NCBI GenBank assembly: GCA_963753195.1 | Contig: CAVWBH010000005.1 | Location: 62,001 to 126,000 of the forward strand | DNA length: 64,000 bases | Direction: 5' to 3' | Source: Palsa-504 sp963753195 | GTDB lineage: Bacteria > Actinomycetota > Actinomycetes > Streptosporangiales > Streptosporangiaceae | Shown: piece after piece, positions 27,014 through 37,000 of the stretch | How the letters are laid out: every line of letters begins with the position of its first letter | Numbering within the stretch: the first letter of the stretch is position 1 | Position numbers and translations under genes: made by a program | The notes under the pieces: generated by a model | Seen by the model: the letters and a program-made list of their open reading frames with translations, nothing else | Told to the model about the DNA's origin: nothing | The model's database searches: none

Positions 27014-27349
27014 CTATGCGACGTAGGGCTCGGCGCCGTCCTCGCTGATCATCGGGCGCCCCGCGACGGCCCACCCGGTCATGCCATCGGCCACGTTGAC
27101 GGCCTTCAGGCCGGCGCTGGCCAGCGCCTGGGCCGCGTACGCCGACCTCGTGCCGCTCCGGCAGATCACGTACACCTCGCGGTCATTCGGCACTTCGCCG
27201 ACGCGCGCGCCCAGCTCACCCAGCCGCACGTGCACCGCGTCGGGGGCGTGCCCCGCCGCCCACTCGTCGTCTTCGCGGACGTCCAGCAGGAACGCCTCGG
27301 CGGGCAGGTTGGTCGACAGCACTTCCGGCACGGCCTGGGGCTGATTCAT
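27014..27349 (-). CDS. Rhodanese-like sulfurtransferase domain protein
   Basis: 111 residues, single domain. LLDVREDDEWAAGHAPDAVH and the active-site loop VICRSGTRSAYAA, whose Cys would carry the persulfide. Such proteins donate sulfur or act in thiol detoxification. The 9-base gap to folB suggests cotranscription. Confidence 0.9.
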   Translation of the reverse strand: MNQPQAVPEVLSTNLPAEAFLLDVREDDEWAAGHAPDAVHVRLGELGARVGEVPNDREVYVICRSGTRSAYAAQALASAGLKAVNVADGMTGWAVAGRPMISEDGAEPYVA

Positions 27350-27379
27350 CTCGGTCTCCTGGGCGGTTCGCGGGCCCGG

Positions 27380-27910
27380 TCATCCGGTCACTGTCATCCG
27401 GTCACTGGCGCGAGGCATTTCGAATGCAAGCACTGTACCCGGCAGGCCCGGGCCGCCGCCTGCCCGGTGCGGCCGTAGCCCCGGCGGAGCGCGGCGAACG
27501 CGGCTGCGGCCAGCGCCGGCCGCCGCCAGCACCTCGAGATGAGCGCGGCCGGGGGCCTCCCGCTGGATGCGGCCGTGGAACCGGTCCACGGCCGCCGGGA
27601 ACGGCGACCGGCCCAGGAACAGCCTGGCCGGCTTGTCGGCGTCGGGGAGCGCCGCGCCCGCCATGCCCGCCACCACGGCCGGCCGGCGATCGGCCGGGGC
27701 CAGTGCCGCGAAGGCGCCCATCGCGGCCAGGCTGACCAGCCCGTCGGGCACGGCGGCCCGGAGGAACTGGCGAGTGCTGCCCCAGTTGCCCCAGTGCGGC
27801 AGCGCGTCGAGCACGAAGTGCGACGCGATCCCGGCCGCGAAGGCGGCCGCCGGGCGCCGGGCCAGGGCGCCGAGCAGCGCCCCGGACAGGACGTGGTTGG
27901 TCAGCAGCAC
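27380..27910 (-). CDS. Small membrane protein resembling YdjM-type metal-dependent hydrolases
   Basis: 176 residues from GTG 27910. N-terminus LLTNHVLSGALLGALARRP and AAGIASHFVLDALPHWG resemble the membrane-bound hydrolase-like family (YdjM/DUF457) with its conserved histidines; ALPDADKPARL and FHGRIQREAPGR follow. After LEVLAAAGAG the protein turns into a low-complexity basic tail. In the +1 frame the same DNA reads LAAAAFAALRRGYG with a stop at 27394, which looks more natural. A frameshift near 27515 is therefore likely. Assignment to the family is tentative. Confidence 0.55.
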   Translation of the reverse strand: MLLTNHVLSGALLGALARRPAAAFAAGIASHFVLDALPHWGNWGSTRQFLRAAVPDGLVSLAAMGAFAALAPADRRPAVVAGMAGAALPDADKPARLFLGRSPFPAAVDRFHGRIQREAPGRAHLEVLAAAGAGRSRVRRAPPGLRPHRAGGGPGLPGTVLAFEMPRASDRMTVTG

Positions 27911-28031
27911 GCGTTCACCGTACGCGAGCGCAGGCGGGAGATTATCCGGGGCGACGGGGCGGGCACCCCTGGTAGCGTTTCGATGCGGGGCAGGCAACTT
28001 CACCAGAGAACATCGAGGCTGACGCGTAGCC

Positions 28032-29294
28032 ATGCTGGACAAGCGATTCATCAGGGAGCATCCGGACGAGGTCAAGGCGGCCGTCCGGGTCAAGGGGATC
28101 AACCTGGACGTGGCGGAGCTGCTCAAGCTGGAGGCGGCCAGCCGCACGCTGCAGCATGAACTGGATGAGGCCCAGGCCCTTCGCAAAAGGTCGGCCAGAG
28201 AGTTCGCCAGGGCGGACGAGGGCCGCCGGGCCGAGCTGCGGGCCGAGCACGACCAGCTCGACAGCCACCTCAAGGCGCTCCGCGAGCAGCTGGCCGAGAC
28301 GAACGAGAAGCTGACCGGGCTGCTGCTGATGGTCCCGGCCATCCCGTGGCCGGGCGCGCCCGTCGGGCCCGACGAGTCGGCGAACGTCGTCATCAGGACC
28401 GTGGGCACGCCGCCGGAGTTCAGCTTCCGGCCGCTGGATCATGTCGAGCTGCTGGAGCGGCGCGGCTGGGCCGATTTCAGCCGGGCCCGGAAGGTGGCCG
28501 GCGAGCGCGCCTACGCGCTGGTCTCAGATCTCGTGCTGCTGGAGCGAGCGGTGCACTCCTATGCCATCGACCTGCTCCGCGGCCAGGACTTCACGGTGAT
28601 CAGCGTGCCCTCGCTGGTCAGGGAGCAGGCGCTGATCGGGACCGGCATGTTCCCGGCCCACCGTGAGGAGACCTACTCGATACCGGCCGACGACCTGTAC
28701 CTGGCCGGGACGGCCGAGGTCGCCCTGGTCGGCTTCCACAGCGACGAGATCCTCGAACTGGCGCAGCTGCCGATCCGGTACGCCGGGATCTCGCCGTGCT
28801 TCCGGCGGGAGGCCGGCAGCGCCGGCCGGGACGTGCGCGGGCTGCTGCGGGTCCACCAGTTCGAGAAGGTCGAGCAGTTCGTCATCTGCGCGGCCGAGGT
28901 CGCCGAGTCCGACCGCTGGCACGCCGAGCTGCTCGGCACGGCCGAACAGCTGCTGGCCGGGCTCGGCCTGGCCTACGAGGTGATGGAGGTCTCCACCGGA
29001 GACATGGGCGCGGGCAAGTACCGGATGAACGACATCAACACGTGGATGCCGTCGCTGGGCACGTACCGGGAGACCCATAGCTGCTCGTCGCTGCTGGACT
29101 GGCAGGCCCGGCGGGCCAACCTGCGCTACCGCGACGCCGACGGCACCGTGCGGTTCGCCTACACGCTGAACAACACGGCGGTGGCCACCCCGCGGATCCT
29201 CGCCGCGCTGGTGGAGAACTTCCAGACGGAGCAGGCTCAGGTCACCGTCCCGGCCGTGCTGCGCCCCTACCTGGGTGGCCGGGAGCTGCTGTGA
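28032..29294 (+). CDS. serS: Seryl-tRNA synthetase, atypical for an actinomycete
   Basis: 420 residues from ATG 28032. N-terminal coiled-coil tRNA-binding arm at about 30-105 and a class II core: motif 2 CFRREAGSAGRDVRGLLRVH and motif 3 TLNNTAVATPRILAALVEN. Motif 3 and the N-terminus (MLDKRFIREHPDEVKAAV) resemble the Thermus-like SerS group. They differ from the TLNGT-type motif that I recall for mycobacterial SerS. It could be the only serS or a second, acquired one. Neighbours do not help. Confidence 0.92.
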   Translation: MLDKRFIREHPDEVKAAVRVKGINLDVAELLKLEAASRTLQHELDEAQALRKRSAREFARADEGRRAELRAEHDQLDSHLKALREQLAETNEKLTGLLLMVPAIPWPGAPVGPDESANVVIRTVGTPPEFSFRPLDHVELLERRGWADFSRARKVAGERAYALVSDLVLLERAVHSYAIDLLRGQDFTVISVPSLVREQALIGTGMFPAHREETYSIPADDLYLAGTAEVALVGFHSDEILELAQLPIRYAGISPCFRREAGSAGRDVRGLLRVHQFEKVEQFVICAAEVAESDRWHAELLGTAEQLLAGLGLAYEVMEVSTGDMGAGKYRMNDINTWMPSLGTYRETHSCSSLLDWQARRANLRYRDADGTVRFAYTLNNTAVATPRILAALVENFQTEQAQVTVPAVLRPYLGGRELL

Positions 29295-29339
29295 ACTGGG
29301 GGGACGCGTCCCGGCCTGAACAGGCGTACCCTGCGAGGG

Positions 29340-30548
29340 GTGAACCTTGACGCCGATCGCGTGGCCGAGCTGGCCGCCCGGCCGACCAGCGAACTGACCA
29401 GGCGTGACGTCGCGCTCGCGCTGCTGTCGGTGCCGTCGGACGACGCCCTCGGCTCGTTGCCCATCATCAGGAGAGGGCTGGTCGCGGCGGGCAATCCGCT
29501 GTCCGCGGTGTTCTGGTCGTCGGCTGAGACCATCCTGCACAAGATCAGCGACAGTAAGGCCACGGTCGGGGACGTCAGGACGTGGCTGGAAGCCACCGGG
29601 ACCGAGCCGAACGGGATCATCGGACTGCACGTCTGGGACGACCAGTCCGAGCGCAGCCAGCTGGCCGCGGAGATGCACACCAGGCTGGTCAGCCACCTCG
29701 AAGAGCGGCTCGCCGCCGGCGAGATCGATCCCGACCTGCTGGTGACGGCGGACCCGGCGGCTTGCCTGGCCTATATCGCGTTGCAAGAGCGCTGGATGAC
29801 TTCGCCGCTGCTCGACGGCCGGGTGCCGATGGACGTGCTGCTCGAGGAGAAGGACGAGGAGTTCCTGGCCGAATGGGACGCCGCCGACGCCGAGGCGCTG
29901 GCCGCGCTCGGCGAGCTGCTGGACCAGGTCGGCGGCCGGCCGGTCCCGGCCGGCGACCTGCGGGCCGCCGCCGCCCGGCTCCGCGAGCAGCTGGCCCGGC
30001 CGGGCTGGCCCGGGCAGCTGCTGATCGAGTGCGGCGGGATGCGCCCGGCCGAGGTGCCGGCCGACGACGCCGAGCTGTGGCTGCGGCTGGCCGCGGGCGT
30101 GGCGTCCCCGGAGGGGACGGACGACTGGGCGGGCCCTGAGCTGGACGAGGCGACCGGTGAGCTGAGCGAGACGGACAGCGCCGTGGCCGCCATCTGCGCC
30201 ATCGAGCACTTCGACTGGCTGGCGGTGATCACCGCGCTGGCTGCCGGCGGGCCGGGCACGTCCGCATCTGCCGCCGACCTGGCCGGATACGTACGGGACT
30301 ACGATCCGGACGACGGCGAGCCAGGCGATGACGACCTGGACGAGCCGGACGAGGCCGACCTCGACGCCCTGGACGATGACGCAGAGTTCGACGAGCTCGG
30401 CATGGAGGGCCTGTTCCTGCCGGTCACCTCGCTGTGGCAGGTCCTGGGCGCCATCGACTCCGACGACCGGCTGACCCCGCTGGGCTGGTGGGGCCTGCCC
30501 GAGGCCATGCGCCGCGTCTGGGCGCCCTCCGGCGGCGCCTCGGGCTAG
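29340..30548 (+). CDS. Acidic protein of unknown function
   Basis: 402 residues from GTG 29340, 45 bases after serS. Soluble, mostly helical by composition, and strongly acidic, with a nearly pure Asp/Glu segment around residues 320-350 (DDLDEPDEADLDALDDD). No catalytic motif. Segments such as LHVWDDQSERSQLAAEM and PLGWWGLPEAMRRVWAP may be family signatures, but I do not recognise them. Possibly cotranscribed with serS. Confidence 0.6.
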   Translation: MNLDADRVAELAARPTSELTRRDVALALLSVPSDDALGSLPIIRRGLVAAGNPLSAVFWSSAETILHKISDSKATVGDVRTWLEATGTEPNGIIGLHVWDDQSERSQLAAEMHTRLVSHLEERLAAGEIDPDLLVTADPAACLAYIALQERWMTSPLLDGRVPMDVLLEEKDEEFLAEWDAADAEALAALGELLDQVGGRPVPAGDLRAAAARLREQLARPGWPGQLLIECGGMRPAEVPADDAELWLRLAAGVASPEGTDDWAGPELDEATGELSETDSAVAAICAIEHFDWLAVITALAAGGPGTSASAADLAGYVRDYDPDDGEPGDDDLDEPDEADLDALDDDAEFDELGMEGLFLPVTSLWQVLGAIDSDDRLTPLGWWGLPEAMRRVWAPSGGASG

Positions 30549-30569
30549 CTGGCCAGGCCGGCCAGATCA

Positions 30570-31614
30570 TTACTCACCCGGATCCGCCTCGGCGAGCCGG
30601 CGGTAGGCAGGGGCCAGCACGTCGGCCAGGTCCTGGCCCCTGACCTTGACCGGCGGCGGCGGGAACATGCGCAGCAGCAGGTCGGAAGCGGCGGAGCCGG
30701 ACGACGCGGCCAGCGCGCGCAGCCGGCCCGGGCTCAGCCGGGCGGACCAGAACTCCTCCGCGGACTCCGGCAGCGGCGCCGCCGGGGCCGCTGGCCGTGG
30801 GGGAGCCGATGCCTCGGCCGGCCCACCGGCCGACGGCGGGTCCGGGGCCTGCATCGGGCCGCCGACCGCCAGCGGGCCCGGAGCCGGGCCGCTCCCGGGG
30901 GCCCGTACCCGCCGCAGCGCCGCGAGCAGCTCGTCGCGGCCCTGGCCGCGCCAGGCCAGCATGGCGAACGGATCGCGGTCGAACTCCTCGGCCAGCACGT
31001 AGCAGACCGCGGCCAGATGCTTGCACGGCACTTCCCAGTCCGGGCAGCTGCACCGCATGTCCAGGTCGCTGGCCAGCCGGGGGAACAGCGGCGTGCCGCA
31101 GCCGCCGAACACCTCCTCGATCTCCTGCGGCATCTCGCCTGCCAGCAGCTTAGCCCGGAACAGGGCGCGGGCGGCCAGCGCGGACTCGACCCGGCGCCAC
31201 TGCGCGGTGGTGAGCGGCAGCACCCCGATGCGGACTTGGTAGGGCCGCGCCCGGGAGCCGTCGCCGAGCAGGTGCGCGGGATGGTTGCACACCTGCTTGA
31301 GCTTGGCCAAGGTGGCCAGCACCAGGCCGCGGCGGCTGATGTCGTCGGCCGCGTCCTCGATCCGGCTGAGCATGTCGGCGACGGTGGCCGCGTACAGGCT
31401 GGCCTGCTCCGGGGTGAGTTGCACCAGACCTTCATCTCCTGCTTGTCAGGCAGGTCGGAGATGATCGCCCTGTCGGCCTTCAGAACTCCATGATCGACCA
31501 CAGGTCCGACAGCCGGTTGTCCACCGGCATGCCGGTCAGCGCGATCCGGGTGGCGGCAGGCAGGGCCCGCACGGCCCGGGCCTGCTTAGTGGCGTGGTTC
31601 TTGATGGTCTGTGT
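30570..31614 (-). pseudogene. Chimeric remnant of a SNF2 helicase-SWIM operon (C-terminal side)
   Basis: Reading leftward from 31614: a SNF2 piece QTIKNHATKQARAVRALPAA..RIALTGMPVDN..LWSIMEF (motif III region); a deletion that jumps to LKADRAIISDLPDKQEMKVW; a frameshift at about 31430; then TPEQASLYAATVADMLSRIE to NHPAHLLGDGSR. At that point (about 31250) it joins in frame to the SWIM protein (RPYQVRIGVLPLT), losing the end of SNF2 and the start of the SWIM gene. The SWIM motif CSCPDWEVPCKH is intact, and an open frame of 284 residues persists to 30570. The intact counterparts are at 34.0-38.1 kb. The joint sits at a GSR motif present in both partners, pointing to short-homology deletion. Confidence 0.8.
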
Positions 31615-31657
31615 CTTTCGTATCTACCGGATATCAAAACCGTGGTAGGTTACGCCC

Positions 31658-33247
31658 ATGGGCGACGAGAAGAAGCAGCTCAGAGCGATCGTTGCGAAGC
31701 GGCTGTCGCATCTCACCGAGGCCACTACTCACCTGGTGACCGAGACCGAGACAATCGAAGCATTCTGCAAGCGCAAGGACTTCATCGTTGTAGCCGCGAC
31801 CGAAGACCTCGACGTCTCCGGCGGCAAGCCGATCAGAGAGCGCCCCAAGATCGGCCAATGGCTGACGCTTGACCACCTGGACGAGTGGGACGTCCTCGTC
31901 ATCTACAAGCTGGACCGGGGATTCCGGAACCACCTGGATTTCGTCACCTTCTACCACGAGTTCTGCGAAGTCCACGGCAAGCAGATCGTCAGCGTCAGCG
32001 AGGACATCGACATGTCCACCCGCATAGGCAGGTTCTTCGCCGGCCAGCTCGTGCAGTTCGCCGAGTGGGAGCTGGAGACCATGCGCGAGCGCCGGGCGGC
32101 CGCGGCCAGCGTAATCCGGCGCGAGGCGCGATGGAACGGAGGCATCTTCGGTTTCGGGTACGAGCCGTTCAAATCAAGAAATTACTGGTACCTGCGCCCG
32201 CACCCTGTCTATTCAGAGGAAGCCCGGAAGATGGCCCGGGCAGTGGCCTCTGGCCGTCCGGCTGCCAGCGTCGCGGCCGACCTTAATGAGCGCGGCATCC
32301 CCACCACCAAGGACGCCGCGGCGATCCTGTCGGGCAAGAAACCACGAGGATACAAGTGGACGACCAAGGCAGTTATCGACTACCTGAGGTCAGACAGGGT
32401 TCGCGGTTATGTCATGCACTATGCGCACCGGCTGGACAAGTCACCGGTGCGGGTCGTCGGCAACAACGGAGAGTACGTCCGCCGTGAGCCGCTGATCGAC
32501 GACAAGCTCTGGCACGAGGTGCAAGCAGCCCTTGACACCGCCTCTACCCCGAATTCCGGTATCCGGTACGGAGGTTCCTCACTGCTCCGGATCGCATTCT
32601 GCGGGTACTGCGGCACGGCCCTACACAAAAACACCGGAGGGGGACGGAACGGCACGAGGTATCACTACTACATCTGCCCGGCCAGGTTGCGCAAGGCTCC
32701 GGACAGGTGCACGGCGCTGGGCTTGGTCCCGAAGGACGCTCTGGAAGAAGCGGTGTTCAGCGACCTGCTCGATACCGTGGGCTCATGCGAGGTGACTGAG
32801 CAGCAAGTCATCATGGGAGACGATCATTCCCAGACCCTCAACAAGATCGGCATGCAGATAGCCGACCTGACCACACAGCACTACACGCGGAGCGGCGTCC
32901 CTGATTATCACGCCAGGATGGCTGCGCTCGAAGACGAGCACAAGCGCATCTCTGCGATACCGGCGGAGAAACCGAAGATCCGGCGGGTATCGACTGACAA
33001 GACGTTCCGGCAGCTATGGGAGGAGATGGACGACGAGCAGCGACACGCCTACCTGAAGTCGGCCGAGGTGACCGCTCTCGTGGTTCGTAGCGCGGATCTC
33101 ACCCAGGCCATGGTGGTTGACCGGACGACGGATTTCTCCGAGAACCCGGTGCTGGATATCCCGATGAACATTATCCGCGAGTGCGGGGACTTTGTCGTCA
33201 ACATCAGCCTGGGCATTCTGGGCGACCAGCTTCAGCTTGCCTCCTAA
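31658..33247 (+). CDS. Large serine recombinase (integrase)
   Basis: 529 residues. N-terminal resolvase-type domain with the nucleophile Ser17 in KRLSHLTEATTH, then EDLDVSGGKPIRERPKIG and the basic catalytic YKLDRGFRNHLDF. Next a recombinase domain (ASVAADLNERGIPTTKD) and a zinc-ribbon FCGYCGTALHKN..YYICPARLRKAPDRC. The C-terminal coiled region (about 390-460) fits serine integrases. The usual SPERQ after the serine is replaced by HLVTETE. Codon use is less GC-rich than its neighbours. It should catalyse integration and excision of the surrounding DNA. Confidence 0.9.
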   Translation: MGDEKKQLRAIVAKRLSHLTEATTHLVTETETIEAFCKRKDFIVVAATEDLDVSGGKPIRERPKIGQWLTLDHLDEWDVLVIYKLDRGFRNHLDFVTFYHEFCEVHGKQIVSVSEDIDMSTRIGRFFAGQLVQFAEWELETMRERRAAAASVIRREARWNGGIFGFGYEPFKSRNYWYLRPHPVYSEEARKMARAVASGRPAASVAADLNERGIPTTKDAAAILSGKKPRGYKWTTKAVIDYLRSDRVRGYVMHYAHRLDKSPVRVVGNNGEYVRREPLIDDKLWHEVQAALDTASTPNSGIRYGGSSLLRIAFCGYCGTALHKNTGGGRNGTRYHYYICPARLRKAPDRCTALGLVPKDALEEAVFSDLLDTVGSCEVTEQQVIMGDDHSQTLNKIGMQIADLTTQHYTRSGVPDYHARMAALEDEHKRISAIPAEKPKIRRVSTDKTFRQLWEEMDDEQRHAYLKSAEVTALVVRSADLTQAMVVDRTTDFSENPVLDIPMNIIRECGDFVVNISLGILGDQLQLAS

Positions 33248-33407
33248 GCCTCGATCCACGTGCGCCGTGAGGCGCTGACGATTCGAGTGGAGGTGGGAGA
33301 CCTTCACCGTTGTCCCTGTCGCAGCGGGGTTGGCGAAGCTGGGGGCAGCCTGATCCGGGAAGCGCCGGTGAGGGCGGGAGCAGCCCCGACAAAGCCGGGA
33401 CGTGTCA

Positions 33408-33659
33408 TCAGTTCTGCATAGCGCTTGCGGGCTCCCTGAGTGCTCCCGGTGCCTCCTCCCTGTCAGTCTGCTGGTTGGCCCGGTTGATCAGCTTCCGGAG
33501 ATCATCAGGGCTCGGCGCGTTCAACCAGGGATTCGGGCGAGCATGCCAAGTCGCAGAGCCGTCAGGATGGAACACGTACCAGATCTGCCAGCCGGGATAA
33601 TCGTCCTGAAGTTCCCGTCGCATCCGGTCAAGTTCCTCAAGCAAGCTGAATGAAGACAT
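33408..33659 (-). CDS. Small hypothetical protein
   Basis: 83 residues from ATG 33659 (MSSFSLLEELDRMRRELQ). The motif YPGWQIWYVFHPDGSATWHA followed by NPWLNAPSPDDLRKLI resembles a common type of small actinobacterial protein of unknown role. It lies within the putative element, divergent from the SNF2 gene across a low-GC spacer. Confidence 0.6.
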   Translation of the reverse strand: MSSFSLLEELDRMRRELQDDYPGWQIWYVFHPDGSATWHARPNPWLNAPSPDDLRKLINRANQQTDREEAPGALREPASAMQN

Positions 33660-34010
33660 GTCCGGTATTTTAACGCATGATTTCGATCTAGTATCGGCGA
33701 AACGCCGCATATTAGAAATTGTGTCCGATTACATCACTCTAACCAACCGGAGCCCCACGGTTCCCCGGGACAGGACGGAGATGTTGGGCTGGTGCAGCAC
33801 CCGCGATACGGCCACATACGGCGAGAAACTCACTGCGGGGCAACCCCACCCCGATCACTGGATGCGCTACCGTGAGAAGCACATACAAGCTCCGGCTGTG
33901 GCCTGCCAAACGACAGGAGACCGCTCTGGCGCCTGTTTGGAGAACACCCGTCAGGCCTTAAGATGCCGCGTTTGAGGGAAGGCGCGAGGCTAGCTGATGA
34001 GGTGACAAGC
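33660..34010 (+). other. Low-GC spacer upstream of the SNF2 gene
   Basis: About 350 bases without a convincing gene. The first 100 are the most A+T-rich DNA in the region (TATTTTAACG, TATTAGAAATTG) and probably hold the divergent promoters. A 105-codon frame starting at 33658 has no family features and overlaps the neighbouring start codon, so I do not call it. Confidence 0.4.
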
Positions 34011-37000
34011 ATGCTCGTGGTGCACGGTATCTGGGCCTATGGCGCGGTGCAGCTATGGGCCGAAGATCCAGCACTGTCGGCGCACGCCCCACCCCGTGTC
34101 GGCCGACCGTCGCGCGCGCCACGCAGGCACCCGTTCGCCGTCGGCGCGGCCCAACTGGCCGACGCACTCGTCGCGCTCGGTGCGCCAACCGCCGATCTGG
34201 CCCGAAAAGCGGTCGACGATGAGCTGACCCTGCGGCTGCCAACGGCTGGCGATGGGCCGCTCGCCTCACCCGAACTCACCCGGCCGCGTAACGCAGCCGA
34301 ACCGCCAGGCGAGGATCATCCGTCCGGCAGTACGCGGCCGTCGATGATCGCCTGGCGGATACCGGTGCTCATGTTCGAACCGGACGCAGCGGCCGGGCTG
34401 CTCACCGCGCTCGCCGGAGCGCAGTCCGCCGAGATTACTTCTGGCGGCTCCATCGGCTACCTATGCGCCATGGCGTTGTTCGCGGCCGATCTGGCCACGC
34501 GTGGCCGGGTGCTGCCCATGCTGGTTCCCGAGGAGGACGGCTACGCCGCCCGCTGGCGGCCGGTGCTCGCCGCCGCCGATGCCCAGCGTGCCAGGGAACT
34601 CGCGTCCGCGATGCCGCCACTGTGCCGCGCGGCCGAGGATGCCCCGGCCGGGACCGCGCTGGCCGACATGCTCGACTCCTTCGCAGATTCGACGGTCCGC
34701 TCCCAGTTGCAGGCACCGCTTCTTCCCGCGCGTCGAGGCCGCCGCCCCGCCCGCATCGACCTGACCGAACGTACGGTAGCTGCTCTCACTACTCTTGATG
34801 CTCGCGTAACGGTGGAAACGTCGCAGGATGCGACCGAGGCGCAGGCACTGGTCAAATCACTGGGCGCCTGGCTGGCCGCCGCGCAAATCCCGGCCGGCCC
34901 GGTCCGCACCTGCTTCCGCCTGGTGGAACCACCCGAGCCCGACCCGGCGAGCGGAATAGTCAATCCCGACATTTCACACGATGGCGGGGTGTGGCGTGCG
35001 GATTTCGCGTTGCAGTCGGTGGAGGACCCGAGCCTATTGCTGACGGCCGGGGATGTCTGGGCCGGGGCTGGGACTGGCTGGCTCGCCGGAGACGAGCACC
35101 CCGACGAGCTGCTTCTCGCTGGCCTCGGCGCCGCCGCCCGGCTGTTCCCCGACCTTGAAGATGCGCTCCGCGAGCCCGCTCCCGCGGCGGTCACCCTGGA
35201 CAACGCGGGCGCGTTGCGATTCCTCAGAGAGACCGGGCCGCTGCTGGCAGGTGCCGGCTTCGGCGTGCTGCTTCCCGACTGGGCGCGCAAGGCGCGGCTC
35301 GGGCTGAAGCTGACCACCAAGTCGAGCACGGCTAGCTCGCCATCGGCCCGGCCATCCGCATTCGGCCTGCAGGACCTCGTCGAGTTCCGCTACGACCTGG
35401 CAGTGGGCGACCACGTGCTTTCCCCTGGTGAACTGGCCGAGCTCGCCGCGCTCAAGGTGCCACTCGTCCGCGTCCGCGGCCAATGGGTAGAACTGGACGA
35501 GCAGCACCTGAAGACCGCGCTGAAGTTCCTGGAGCGTAATCAGTCCGGCACAATGACCGCCGCCGACGCGCTCCAGGCCGACGCGCACGGGACAGCCGAC
35601 GGCGTGCCAGTGACGGTGGCCGCGGACGGCTGGCTCGGCGACCTGCTGTCTGGACAGGCCGACCGGCGGCTGCCGCTGCTTAGCACACCAGGCGGTTTCC
35701 GCGGCGAGCTGCGACCCTACCAGCAGCGCGGCCTCGCCTGGCTGTCCTTCCTCGGCGAACTCGGCCTCGGCGCCGTCCTCGCCGATGACATGGGCCTGGG
35801 CAAGACCGTTCAGCTGCTCGCCCTGATCGCCGCTGCCCCGCCCGGGAACCGGCTGACGCTGCTGGTGTGTCCAATGTCGCTGGTAGGAAACTGGCAGCGG
35901 GAGGCCCAACGGTTCACCCCAGAACTCCGGGTGCATGTCCACCACGGCGCGGAGCGGCTGACGGGTGACGAACTGACCGCTGCGCTGGTGGACGCGGACC
36001 TGGTGATAACTACGTACGGAATCGCCAACAGGGACCGGGACGCGCTGAGCCTGGTGCGGTGGGTCCGCGTCGTATGCGACGAGGCACAAGCGATCAAGAA
36101 TCGCGACACCGCACAGGCCAGGGCGGTCCGTGCGCTGCCCGCGGCGGCCCGCATCGCGCTGACCGGGACGCCGGTCGAGAACCAGCTCTCCGAACTGTGG
36201 TCCATCATGGACTTCACCAACCCCGGCCTGCTCGGCTCCGCCCGGAAGTTTCGCGAGCGATTCGCTGTCCCGGTCGAGCGGCACGGAGATCCCGAGGCGG
36301 CAGAGCAACTGCGCCGAATCACCCAGCCGTTCGTGCTTCGCCGCCTGAAGACGGACAAGTCGATCATCTCGGACCTGCCAGAGAAGCAGGAAATCAAGGT
36401 GTGGTGCAACCTCACGCAGGAACAGGCCACCCTCTACCAGGCGACCGTCACCGACATGCTCAGCCGGATCGACGAGGCTAGCGACGACATCACCAGGCGC
36501 GGCCTGGTGCTGGCCACAATGGCCAAGCTCAAGCAGGTGTGCAACCATCCCGCCCACCTGCTCGGCGACGGCTCCCGGCTGCCCGGCCGCTCCGGCAAGC
36601 TCGCCAGGCTCGAAGAGATCTGCGAAGAGGTCGCCGCCGACGGCGACAAGGCCCTGTGCTTCACCCAGTACGCTGAGTTCGGCCGGATGCTCCAGCCGTA
36701 TCTGGCCGCGCGGATCGGCTGCCAGGTGCTCTACCTGCACGGTGGCACGAGCAAGAAGCAGCGCGATGGGCTGGTGGCCAGGTTCCAGGAGGCCGACGAG
36801 CCGGTGCTCTTCCTGCTCTCCCTCAAGGCCGGTGGCACCGGGATCAACCTGACTGCCGCCAACCATGTCATCCACATCGACCGATGGTGGAACCCCGCAG
36901 TGGAAGACCAGGCGACCGACCGGGCGTTCCGCATAGGCCAGCGCCGCGACGTGCAGGTCCGAAAGTTCGTCTGTGTCGGCACCCTGGAGGAGCGGATCGA

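Noticed and set aside
33658..33975. 105-codon plus-strand gene before the SNF2 gene
   Set aside because: Low-GC promoter-like DNA, no family features, and its start overlaps the divergent small gene's start.
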